From NCBI RefSeq assembly GCF_002284535.1, contig NZ_NPKH01000030.1:124001-188000 (forward strand): a stretch of DNA of 64,000 nucleotides, written 5' to 3'. This DNA is from Mesorhizobium wenxiniae (GTDB lineage Bacteria; Pseudomonadota; Alphaproteobacteria; Rhizobiales; Rhizobiaceae). Positions 23,404-31,067 of the stretch are shown here, piece after piece. Positions within the stretch are counted from its first letter, which is position 1. Every line of letters starts with the position of its first letter. A program made the position numbers and the translations under genes. The notes below the pieces were generated by a model. It had not been told where the DNA came from, ran no database searches, and worked only from the letters and a program-made list of their open reading frames with translations.

Positions 23404-26007
23404 TCAGCGCGCCGGCCCGGTTTCCTTCCTGTCTGCCTGCTTACGCGCCCGCGCAAACTGCAGCCCGGCGACGCCGGCGGTCGCAGCGAGCGCCAGGCCG
23501 ATCGGAATGAGGCTCGAGGGCTGGTCGGCCTTTCTGAGCACCGCCACCACGTCATATCCGACATCCAGCCCGATGCGCTTGGCGTAGGAGCCGAAATCGA
23601 CATTGCTGATCATCAGCGCGTCGCCCGCTTGCGTGATTGTAAGTCCAATGCCGCGCAGGCGCTCCAGCGGCTCGCCCGGCTCGCCGAGCGGCACATTGAC
23701 GGTTTTGCGTACATCTTCGCCCATGAGGTCGACACCCTCGACGACGAAATTGATGCGGCCATCGGCCGGCGTCTGCGCGACCGCCGACAGGAACTCGCTC
23801 GCCGGCAATTCCTCGTAAGGCGGCGACACCTGGTTGAGCCACCAGTCCGGCCGAAACAGCGTGAAGCAGATGAGAAGCAAGGCAGCACTTTCCCAAAGTC
23901 GGCTTTTCGTCACGAACCAGTTCATTGTCGCGGCTGAAAACAGCAAGATGGCAATCAATGAGACCGTCGCCACCCAGATCGTCTGGGGCCAGGTGTCGAC
24001 TCCGATCAGCAGGATCGCCGGATTGAAGATGAAGACGAACGGCAGGATCGCCGTGCGCAGCGAATAGAGCGCGCCCTGGAAGCCGGTGGCGATCGGGTCT
24101 TCCTTGGAAATCGCCGCCGCAGCGAAGGCCGCCAGCCCGACCGGCGGGGTGATGTCGGCCATGATGCCGAAGTAAAAAACGAACAGGTGGACCGCGATCA
24201 GCGGGATCGGCAGTCCGGCCTGCGCACCGAGATCGACCACCACCGGCGCCATCAGCGTCGCCACGAGGATGTAGTTTGCGGTGGTCGGAATACCCATGCC
24301 GAGCACAAGGCTGATCGCGGCGATGAGGATCAGCATAAGGATGACGTTGCCGCCGGAGATGAACTCGACGAGCTCCGTCATCATCAGGCCGAGACCGGTC
24401 AGCGTGATCGTGCCGACGACGATGCCGGCGGTGGCCGTGGCGATACCGATGCCGATCATGTTGCGGGCGCCGAGCGCCAGCCCGTCGATCAGGTCGTCCC
24501 AGGCGGCACGCACTGAGGTGGCGAGGTTTTCGTTACGGAATACCGCCATCAGCGGCTTGCGAGTGGCGACGATACCGAGGATCGACAGGGTCGCCCAGAA
24601 CGCCGAGAGGCCTGGCGACATCTGCTCTACCATCAGGCACCACAGAAGCACCGCGATCGGGATGAGGAAATCGAGCCCGGTCCGCGTGACGTCCCAGGCG
24701 CGCGGCAGTTCCAGGATCGGCGCGTTCGGATCGTCAAGTGCGAGGTCCGGATAGCGCGAGGAATACCAGACCGAGGCGACGTAGAGAGCTACGCCAGCGA
24801 TTGCGAGCACCGGCGCCGCAGTCCCGCCAAAGACGGCCTGGATAGCAACGATGCTGTAATAGACTATACAGACAGCGAGAATGCTGCCCGACAGTCCCAG
24901 CCCCATCCGCAGCATCCGTTCTCTTGCCGGCGTCGGACGCTGCGGGATCGTCTTCAGGTCCATCTTTATCGCTTCGAGATGTACCATGTAGAGCAGCGCG
25001 AGATAGGAGAAGACCGCCGGCAGCAGCGCGTGCATGACGATCTCCGAATAGGGAATGCCGACATATTCGACCATCAGGAAGGCGGCCGCGCCCATGACCG
25101 GCGGCATGATCTGGCCGTTGATCGAGGCTGAAGCCTCGATGGCGCCCGCCTTGACGCCGGAAAGGCCGGTGCGCTTCATCAACGGGATGGTGAAGATGCC
25201 GCCTGAGACCACGTTGGAGACGGACGAACCGGACACGACACCGTTGAGAGCCGATGAGACCACCGCGACTTTCGCCGGGCCGCCACGCAGATGGCCGAGC
25301 AGCGCGATGGAGATTTGCATCATCCAGTTGCCGGCGCCTGCCTTTTCCAGAAGCGTACCGAACAGGACGAAGAGAAAGACGAAGCTGGTCGATACGCCAA
25401 GTGCAATCCCGAAGACGCCTTCGGTGGTCAGCCATTGATGGTTGAGAAACTTATTGAGTGATGCGCCGCGATGTTGAATCACGTCCGGCATGTACTGGCC
25501 GGCAAAGGTGTAGAAGATGAAAACACATGCCACGACCACCATTGGAAGGCCGAGCGCGCGGCGCGTCGCTTCGAGGAGCAACAGGATGCCAACTGTGCCG
25601 GTAACGAGATCGAGCGTGGTTGGCTGGCCGGGCCGTCCGGAAAGCTCGACGTAGAAGAGAAAGAGATAGGAGCCAGCAAACCCCCCGACCGCGGCCAGCA
25701 CCCAGTCGAGCAGCGGCACACGATCGCGGGGCGAGGATCTCAGCGCCGGATAGGCCAGGAACGTCAAGAACAGCGCGAAGCCGAGGTGAATGGCGCGCGC
25801 TTCCGTATCATTAAGGATGCCGAAGCCGAACACGAACGGCAAAGGCGAAGCGTACCAGAGCTGGAAAAGCGACCAGGCAACTGCAACCCAAAGCAGGATT
25901 CGAGCGACTGTTCCGCTCGGATGCCGGCCACCCGTATCAGCCTCCGCGACCAGTTGCTCGAGTTCTTGGAGATCGACGCTGGCCGGTTGTGCCTTCACTT
26001 CGCTCAA
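23404..26007 (-). CDS. Fused TRAP transporter permease, TAXI type (4TM+12TM)
   Basis: This 867-residue protein joins the small and large TRAP permease domains in one chain, as is standard for TAXI-type TRAP transporters. The DctM-like half carries ASASINGQIMPPVMGAAAF and MGIPTTANYILVATLMAP, typical family motifs. About 100 C-terminal residues beyond the last core helices match the DUF3394 extension. It lies 70 bp after the TAXI binding protein gene and convergent with idnD. Confidence 0.9.
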   Translation of the reverse strand: MSEVKAQPASVDLQELEQLVAEADTGGRHPSGTVARILLWVAVAWSLFQLWYASPLPFVFGFGILNDTEARAIHLGFALFLTFLAYPALRSSPRDRVPLLDWVLAAVGGFAGSYLFLFYVELSGRPGQPTTLDLVTGTVGILLLLEATRRALGLPMVVVACVFIFYTFAGQYMPDVIQHRGASLNKFLNHQWLTTEGVFGIALGVSTSFVFLFVLFGTLLEKAGAGNWMMQISIALLGHLRGGPAKVAVVSSALNGVVSGSSVSNVVSGGIFTIPLMKRTGLSGVKAGAIEASASINGQIMPPVMGAAAFLMVEYVGIPYSEIVMHALLPAVFSYLALLYMVHLEAIKMDLKTIPQRPTPARERMLRMGLGLSGSILAVCIVYYSIVAIQAVFGGTAAPVLAIAGVALYVASVWYSSRYPDLALDDPNAPILELPRAWDVTRTGLDFLIPIAVLLWCLMVEQMSPGLSAFWATLSILGIVATRKPLMAVFRNENLATSVRAAWDDLIDGLALGARNMIGIGIATATAGIVVGTITLTGLGLMMTELVEFISGGNVILMLILIAAISLVLGMGIPTTANYILVATLMAPVVVDLGAQAGLPIPLIAVHLFVFYFGIMADITPPVGLAAFAAAAISKEDPIATGFQGALYSLRTAILPFVFIFNPAILLIGVDTWPQTIWVATVSLIAILLFSAATMNWFVTKSRLWESAALLLICFTLFRPDWWLNQVSPPYEELPASEFLSAVAQTPADGRINFVVEGVDLMGEDVRKTVNVPLGEPGEPLERLRGIGLTITQAGDALMISNVDFGSYAKRIGLDVGYDVVAVLRKADQPSSLIPIGLALAATAGVAGLQFARARKQADRKETGPAR

Positions 26008-26077
26008 TGACGCCTCCTGTTGCGGATGGGTCCGGCAGGTCCGCTGGATCCGCCGGGCTGTCGTCAGATCACGAAGC

Positions 26078-27061
26078 CTACTTCAGCCAGCCCTTCTCCT
26101 TGAAGTATTTTTCAGCGCCCGGATGCAGTGGCGCGGAATTTCCTTCCGACACCATCTTGGCCGGATCGAGATTGGCAAAGGCCGGATGCAGCGACTTGAA
26201 CTCGTCGAAATTTTCGAACACCGCCCTGGTCAGCTGATAGACGCTCTCGTCAGGAACCTTGGCCGAGGTGACCAGCGTGGCGAGCACCCCGAAAGTCTCG
26301 GTATCGTCGGGATTGTTGGCGTAGAGCCCGCCCGGGATCACCGCCTTGGCGTAGTAGGGATTTTCTGCGACCAGCTTGTCCACGACTTCTCCGGTCAACG
26401 GCACCAGCTTGGCAGCGCAGGTAGTGGTCGGATCCTGGATGTTCGCGGAGGGATGGCCGACGCCGTAGAAGAACCCGTCGATCTTGCCGTCGCAGAGCGC
26501 CGGGCCGTGCTCGTCAGCCTTCAACTCCGATGCGAGCGAAAAGTCGGCCAACGTCCAGCCCATCGCGCCGAGCAGACGTTCCATGGAAGCGCGTGTCCCG
26601 GAACCGGGATTGCCGACGTTGAAACGTTTACCCTTGAAGTCCTCGAATTTCGTCACGCCGGCATTCGGATGCGCCAGGACCGTGAACGGCTCCGGATGGA
26701 TCGAGAAAACCGCACGCAGGTCGGTATGGGCGCCACCGTCCTTAAATGATTCCAGCCCCTTGTAGGCATTGTACTGGACGTCGGACTGCGCCATGCCGAA
26801 GTCGAGTTCGCCTTCCTTGATCGTGTTCACGTTGAATGCCGATCCGCCGGTTGATTCCACCGAGCAGCGGATGCCATGCGTCTTACGATCCTTGTTGAGC
26901 AGGCGGCAGATAGCGCCGCCGGCGGCATAATAGACGCCGGTGACGCCACCGGTCCCGATGGTAACGAAATTCTGCTGCGCCATTGCGCTGGCCGAAAACA
27001 GCAGCGCGGCCGACAAGGCGGCGATCTGCGCTCCGTGGCGTGCAGTCCGGGCATGTTTCAT
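26078..27061 (-). CDS. TAXI-family TRAP substrate-binding protein
   Basis: This 327-residue periplasmic protein has a signal peptide ending ASAMAQ and the TAXI start FVTIGTGGVTGVYYAAGGAICR, where the fold's phosphate-loop-like ligand turn lies. KGKRFNVGNPGSGTRASMERLL is the second family landmark. It feeds the fused permease downstream. The aminotransferase and BKACE genes across the divergent promoter suggest an amino acid or amine-derived carboxylate as ligand; the sequence does not specify it. Confidence 0.9.
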   Translation of the reverse strand: MKHARTARHGAQIAALSAALLFSASAMAQQNFVTIGTGGVTGVYYAAGGAICRLLNKDRKTHGIRCSVESTGGSAFNVNTIKEGELDFGMAQSDVQYNAYKGLESFKDGGAHTDLRAVFSIHPEPFTVLAHPNAGVTKFEDFKGKRFNVGNPGSGTRASMERLLGAMGWTLADFSLASELKADEHGPALCDGKIDGFFYGVGHPSANIQDPTTTCAAKLVPLTGEVVDKLVAENPYYAKAVIPGGLYANNPDDTETFGVLATLVTSAKVPDESVYQLTRAVFENFDEFKSLHPAFANLDPAKMVSEGNSAPLHPGAEKYFKEKGWLK

Positions 27062-27177
27062 CTGGTTCTCCCTTGGTACTTTGCGTGCCGTCGCGCCGTC
27101 CGGTGTTTTAGTGTCAAGGCACGTCGATGCATGCTACGATTGTTGCGCTTTATCAATCAAGGGAAATGCTTGTTACA

Positions 27178-28050
27178 ATGTATACGCGGGAGATGGGTTT
27201 CGACGCGCTTCTGGCGCGCATATTGACCGAACTCCCCGAATTGAGCTCAGAACTGCGCAAGGCGGCGCGATTCCTGGTCGATCATCCTGACGAGGTGGCG
27301 CTGGTTTCCATGCGGGTTCTGGCCGCGCGATCAGAGGTGACGCCGACGACCTTCGTGCGATTGGCGCGGCGCCTGGGCTTCGGTGATTGGGCGGCGCTGC
27401 GCAAGCCCTTCGAGGACCGGCTGCGCTCCGGCAAGGCTCCTTTCGCGGCAAGGGCCGATGCGCTTGTCAAGCGCGGGTCGGAAGCGATTTTCGCGGAATC
27501 GCTGAGAACGACGGTTGCCAATCTGGCGGCGGCCGAAGCGGCCAATGGCAGCGAAGAAATAGCAACGGCTTGCGCGATACTGGAGAAGGCACAGCGCATA
27601 CGTGTCGCCGGGTTCCGAAGCTGCCGCGCGCCCGCCCACGCGCTCGTCTACCTCTGCCGGATGTTTCGGCGCGACGTCACGCTGCTCGGCGGCGACGGCG
27701 GTGCGATGGAGGCGGAACTCGCAGCGCTTGGAAAGAGGGAAGCGGTCGTCGCGATCGGCTTTTCGCCCTATTCGCGTGAACTCGGGCCGGTGATGGAGGC
27801 TGCGCAACGACACAGCGTTCCGATTGTCGCGATCGTCGACAGCATGGCTGCTCCGATCGCGCGGCATGCCGATGTTACCTTGCGATTCTCTACCGACAGC
27901 CCGTCCTTCTTCCCGTCGGTAGCCGCAGCTATGGCTATCGTGGAAGCGCTGGCTGCAACGATGCTGGCGCGCAGCGGGCCGGCCGCCGCGGCTCGTGTCA
28001 GGGAGACGGAACTGGAGTTACAGGCGTTCGGGGCCTATCTGCCGGAATGA
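27178..28050 (+). CDS. MurR/RpiR-family transcriptional regulator
   Basis: This regulator (about 290 residues) has an N-terminal RpiR-type helix-turn-helix (ELRKAARFLVDHPDEVALVSMRVLAARSEVTPTTFVRLARRLGF) and a C-terminal SIS domain (about 120-270; IRVAGFRSCRAPAHAL, VVAIGFSPYSREL). SIS domains bind phosphosugars, but RpiR proteins beside amino acid catabolic genes are common. It is divergent from the TAXI genes and convergent with the aminotransferase, so both are likely targets. Start choice is uncertain: ATGs at 27127, 27166, 27178 and 27193 are in frame. Confidence 0.85.
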   Translation: MYTREMGFDALLARILTELPELSSELRKAARFLVDHPDEVALVSMRVLAARSEVTPTTFVRLARRLGFGDWAALRKPFEDRLRSGKAPFAARADALVKRGSEAIFAESLRTTVANLAAAEAANGSEEIATACAILEKAQRIRVAGFRSCRAPAHALVYLCRMFRRDVTLLGGDGGAMEAELAALGKREAVVAIGFSPYSRELGPVMEAAQRHSVPIVAIVDSMAAPIARHADVTLRFSTDSPSFFPSVAAAMAIVEALAATMLARSGPAAAARVRETELELQAFGAYLPE

Positions 28051-28062
28051 GGGGCGCTGGCG

Positions 28063-29385
28063 CTATGCCACCGCAGCGTCTATCGCGTCGCCGAGTCGTT
28101 CGACAATCGCGTCGATTGCTGCGGCGTCTACGATGAATGGCGGCGCAAGCAGCACATGATCGCCGCGCACGCCGTCGATCGTGCCTCCCGCGGGATAGAC
28201 GAGCAGTCCGCGTGCCATTGCCTCGCGCTTGATCTTCGCATTGAGCTTCAGCTTCGGGTCAAAGGGCGCCTTGGTCGAGCGATCCTCGACCAGCTCCACA
28301 CCCATGAAAAGGCCGCGCCCGCGAATGTCGCCGATATGGGCATGGTTGCCGAACCGCTCGCCCAGTCGCTGCGAAAGATGTGCTCCCATCGCCCGAACAT
28401 TGGCGAGCAGATCGTCGCGAGCGATCACCTCCTGGACGGCAAGAGCTGCCGCGCAGGCCATCGGGTGGCACATATAGGTGTGGCCGTGCTGGAAGAAGCC
28501 GGAGCCTTCGGCGAAAGCGTCGAAGATGCGGCGTGAAAGCAGCACCGCACCAATAGGCTGGTAGCCTCCACCGAGGCCTTTGGCTATTGTCATCAGGTCG
28601 GGCGCGACACCGTCCTGCTCGCAGGCATGAAGCGTCCCGGTGCGGCCCATGCCGCACATCACCTCGTCGAGGATGAGGAGCACACCGTAGCGGTCACAGA
28701 TTTCGCGGATGCGCCTGAAATAGCCGGGAACGGCGGGCACCGCCCCTGCTGTCGCGCCGACGACAGGTTCCGCGACGAAGGCCATGACGGTGTCCTGACC
28801 GAGTTCGAGAATTTTGTCCTCGAGCGCCTGGGCGGCGCGCAGGCCGTAGGCCTCCTCACTCTCACCGGCCTCCTGGTAGCGGTAGGCATAGCATGGCTCG
28901 ATGTGGTACGTGTTGATCAGCAACGGGCGGAATTGGGCACGGCGCCACTCATTACCCCCGGCAGCGAGAGCGCCGAGCGTGTTGCCGTGATAGCTCTGTC
29001 GACGGGCAATGACGTTTCGCCGCTCGGGCTTGCCAGTCTCGACGAAAAACTGCCGTGCCATCTTGAGCGCCGCCTCCACCGCTTCGGAGCCGCCGGACAC
29101 GAAATAGGCGTGGCTAATACCTTGTGGCGCCCCGGAGACGAGCTTGTCGGCCAATGTCTCGGCCCGCTCGTTGGTGAAAAAGCTGGTGTGGGCATAGGCG
29201 AGCTTATCGGCCTGTGCGTGGAGCGCGGCCGTCACGTCGGGATGGCTGTGGCCGAGGCAGGACACCGCCGCGCCGCCTGACGCGTCGATATAGGCGCGGC
29301 CATCGCGGTCGAAGAGTTCGATACCCTTGCCGCCTTTCGCGACGGGCAGGGTCGCATGGATCTGGCGATGCAGGATGTGTGTCAT
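28063..29385 (-). CDS. Class III PLP-dependent aminotransferase
   Basis: This 440-residue enzyme of the omega-amino-acid aminotransferase family has PLP-binding SGGSEAVEAALKMAR, the LILDEVMCGMGRTG aspartate motif and the Schiff-base Lys in TIAKGLGGGYQPIGA. The start at 29385 (MTHILHRQIH) has GAGGAAAG upstream; a longer frame to 29565 overlaps the divergent BKACE gene. It would transfer an amino group from an imported amine or omega-amino acid to a keto acid, giving an aldehyde or keto acid for the BKACE enzyme. Confidence 0.87.
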   Translation of the reverse strand: MTHILHRQIHATLPVAKGGKGIELFDRDGRAYIDASGGAAVSCLGHSHPDVTAALHAQADKLAYAHTSFFTNERAETLADKLVSGAPQGISHAYFVSGGSEAVEAALKMARQFFVETGKPERRNVIARRQSYHGNTLGALAAGGNEWRRAQFRPLLINTYHIEPCYAYRYQEAGESEEAYGLRAAQALEDKILELGQDTVMAFVAEPVVGATAGAVPAVPGYFRRIREICDRYGVLLILDEVMCGMGRTGTLHACEQDGVAPDLMTIAKGLGGGYQPIGAVLLSRRIFDAFAEGSGFFQHGHTYMCHPMACAAALAVQEVIARDDLLANVRAMGAHLSQRLGERFGNHAHIGDIRGRGLFMGVELVEDRSTKAPFDPKLKLNAKIKREAMARGLLVYPAGGTIDGVRGDHVLLAPPFIVDAAAIDAIVERLGDAIDAAVA

Positions 29386-29430
29386 GCTTTCCTCGATTGA
29401 CGATGGCGCGGTTTGGAGCGACCCTATCAT

Positions 29431-29444
29431 GCAACATATGTTAC
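29431..29444. promoter_or_regulatory. Palindrome in aminotransferase/BKACE divergent promoter
   Basis: GCAACATATGTTAC contains the perfect palindrome AACATATGTT (29433-29442) in the 94-bp region between two divergent catabolic genes. TGTTACA is shared with the upstream region of the RpiR gene (about 27171-27177), which makes it a possible site for that regulator. This is an inference from two similar sequences. Confidence 0.4.
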
Positions 29445-29479
29445 ATAGTGCGCAATACTGAAACAATTGGACTGCACCT

Positions 29480-30337
29480 ATGACCGTCGACAGGGACGTG
29501 ACCGGCCCCGGACTTATCGCGCCGACGGCAATCGCCGTTGCGCCGAATGGTGGACGGCGTGGCAAGGAAGACCACCCTGCCCTGCCGATCAGCCCCCAGG
29601 AACTGGCCCGGACCGCCGCCGCCTGCCTCGAGGCGGGCGCCGCTATGATCCATGCGCATGTCCGCGATCGCGACGGCGGCCATTTGCTCGACGCGCACGC
29701 TTATCGCGAGACGACGAAAGCAATACGCGATGCGGTGGGCGAGCGGCTGATCATCCAGATCACCAGCGAAGCGGTCGGCCGATACCAGCCGGCCGAGCAG
29801 ATGGCGGTGGTGCGCGCTACCCGCCCTGAGGCGGTTTCGCTGGCGCTGCGCGAACTGGTGCCAGACGCTGCCCATGAGACCGCTTTCGCGGAGTTCCTGT
29901 GGTGGCTGAAGAGCGAGCGGATCGCCCCTCAGATGATCCTCTACGCGCCCGAAGAGGCTTCGGCCCTAGCCGCCATGCAGCAGCGCGGGCTGGTGCCTTT
30001 CGACGACATCCCGGTGCTCTATGTGCTCGGCCGCTACACGCCGGGACAGGTTTCGCGACCGGCCGACCTGCTTCCCTTCTTTGCGCATGACCGTCCGCGC
30101 TTCGCGCACTGGATGGTCTGCGCCTTCGGTCGGGAAGAAACCGCTTGCGTTACGGCCGGTGCGCTGCTGGGCGGTCATGCCCGCGTCGGCTTCGAGAACA
30201 ATTTTACTCTGGCCGACGGTACAACCGCCAAGGACAATGCCGCGCTCGTAACGGCGAACAAAGGCGCGCTGACTGCTTGCGGCGTAAGGACCGCCCAAGC
30301 CGACGACCTGCGCGCCGCTTGGTCGATCCAGCGTTAA
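29480..30337 (+). CDS. BKACE-family beta-keto acid cleavage enzyme
   Basis: This 285-residue TIM-barrel protein belongs to the 3-keto-5-aminohexanoate cleavage enzyme (DUF849/BKACE) family. The zinc ligands are visible: His-X-His in MIHAHVRD and Glu in RVGFENN near the C-terminus. Such enzymes condense a beta-keto acid with acetyl-CoA and cleave it to a CoA ester and acetoacetate. Together with the divergent aminotransferase and TAXI importer it suggests amino acid degradation through a beta-keto acid; the exact substrate is unknown. Confidence 0.85.
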   Translation: MTVDRDVTGPGLIAPTAIAVAPNGGRRGKEDHPALPISPQELARTAAACLEAGAAMIHAHVRDRDGGHLLDAHAYRETTKAIRDAVGERLIIQITSEAVGRYQPAEQMAVVRATRPEAVSLALRELVPDAAHETAFAEFLWWLKSERIAPQMILYAPEEASALAAMQQRGLVPFDDIPVLYVLGRYTPGQVSRPADLLPFFAHDRPRFAHWMVCAFGREETACVTAGALLGGHARVGFENNFTLADGTTAKDNAALVTANKGALTACGVRTAQADDLRAAWSIQR

Positions 30338-30459
30338 CCCCCGCCCGCACGCCTTGAACGGCCTCGTCGGTTCGTCACATTTGTCAAAAATCGCTTTGCT
30401 ACGCTGCAACCGAACTCTTTGGCTGACGTTAAGGTTGCAATGGGCGCTGGGAGGCCTTT

Positions 30460-30741
30460 ATGCAGACATACCTCGTCGAACAAATGGAGGGCGATGACGT
30501 GATCGCGGTGCGTATCATCAACGCGCCGAGCCCTTTCAAAGCCGCCGCCATGTCGACAGATCGACATGTTACCCTCCGAACGTGGGAAAAGGATTGGATC
30601 CGAGTAACCGACGAGAACCGGGGACATATCTTTGCATACTGCTTTGTCTCCGACGGAGACTCCGACACCAGCGGGCGTGGCCCGACAAAAGCACCAGGTA
30701 AACCAAGAAAAGCCCAAAAAACTGATCAGAGAGCCGGGTAA
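30460..30741 (+). CDS. Small hypothetical protein
   Basis: This 93-residue protein starts with MQTYLVEQMEGDDVIAVRI and is preceded by a good ribosome site (GGGAGG). The first two thirds look like a compact alpha/beta fold (FKAAAMSTDRHVTLRTWEKDWIRVTDENRGHIFAY); the tail is basic and Gly/Pro/Lys-rich. I do not recognise a family. It lies alone between the catabolic block and the biosynthetic cluster. Confidence 0.6.
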   Translation: MQTYLVEQMEGDDVIAVRIINAPSPFKAAAMSTDRHVTLRTWEKDWIRVTDENRGHIFAYCFVSDGDSDTSGRGPTKAPGKPRKAQKTDQRAG

Positions 30742-31067
30742 GCTCAAACCCCTGGATCTTTGCTCCTAGCTGTATCGCGCTAATTTCCTGACGACTTCGC
30801 GACCACTGACAGCGGCTACTGCCACGCCGATTATCGCCCAGGACCGCGACAGCACGAATAAAGCCAATGGCGGCGGCGCTGGCCGGTTGGCAGGCGCGAT
30901 CGCCTGTGCGCCGTGAGCCCCCTGTCGACGCGAAGCGTCCGCAGCACGAGATGACGCCAAACTGAGCAACCGCGGCCGTTGGCGAAGATCGCGGCATCAT
31001 CAGAATGATCGATGAAAAGATTTCGGCCGGGGGCGATAAGTGACCTTAATCTTAGCGTGAGCCACTC
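30742..31067. other. Intergenic region before the biosynthetic cluster
   Basis: This 326-bp stretch holds no convincing gene. A 67-codon minus-strand frame (30766-30969) ends in a hydrophobic helix followed by a basic tail, which could encode a tiny membrane protein, but it starts from a non-ATG codon without a ribosome site. The promoter for the A-T-TE gene probably lies within about 100 bp of 31068. Confidence 0.35.

Noticed and set aside
30766..30969. A possible tiny membrane protein on the minus strand
   Set aside because: It has a hydrophobic helix but a non-ATG start and no ribosome site, so the support is too weak.
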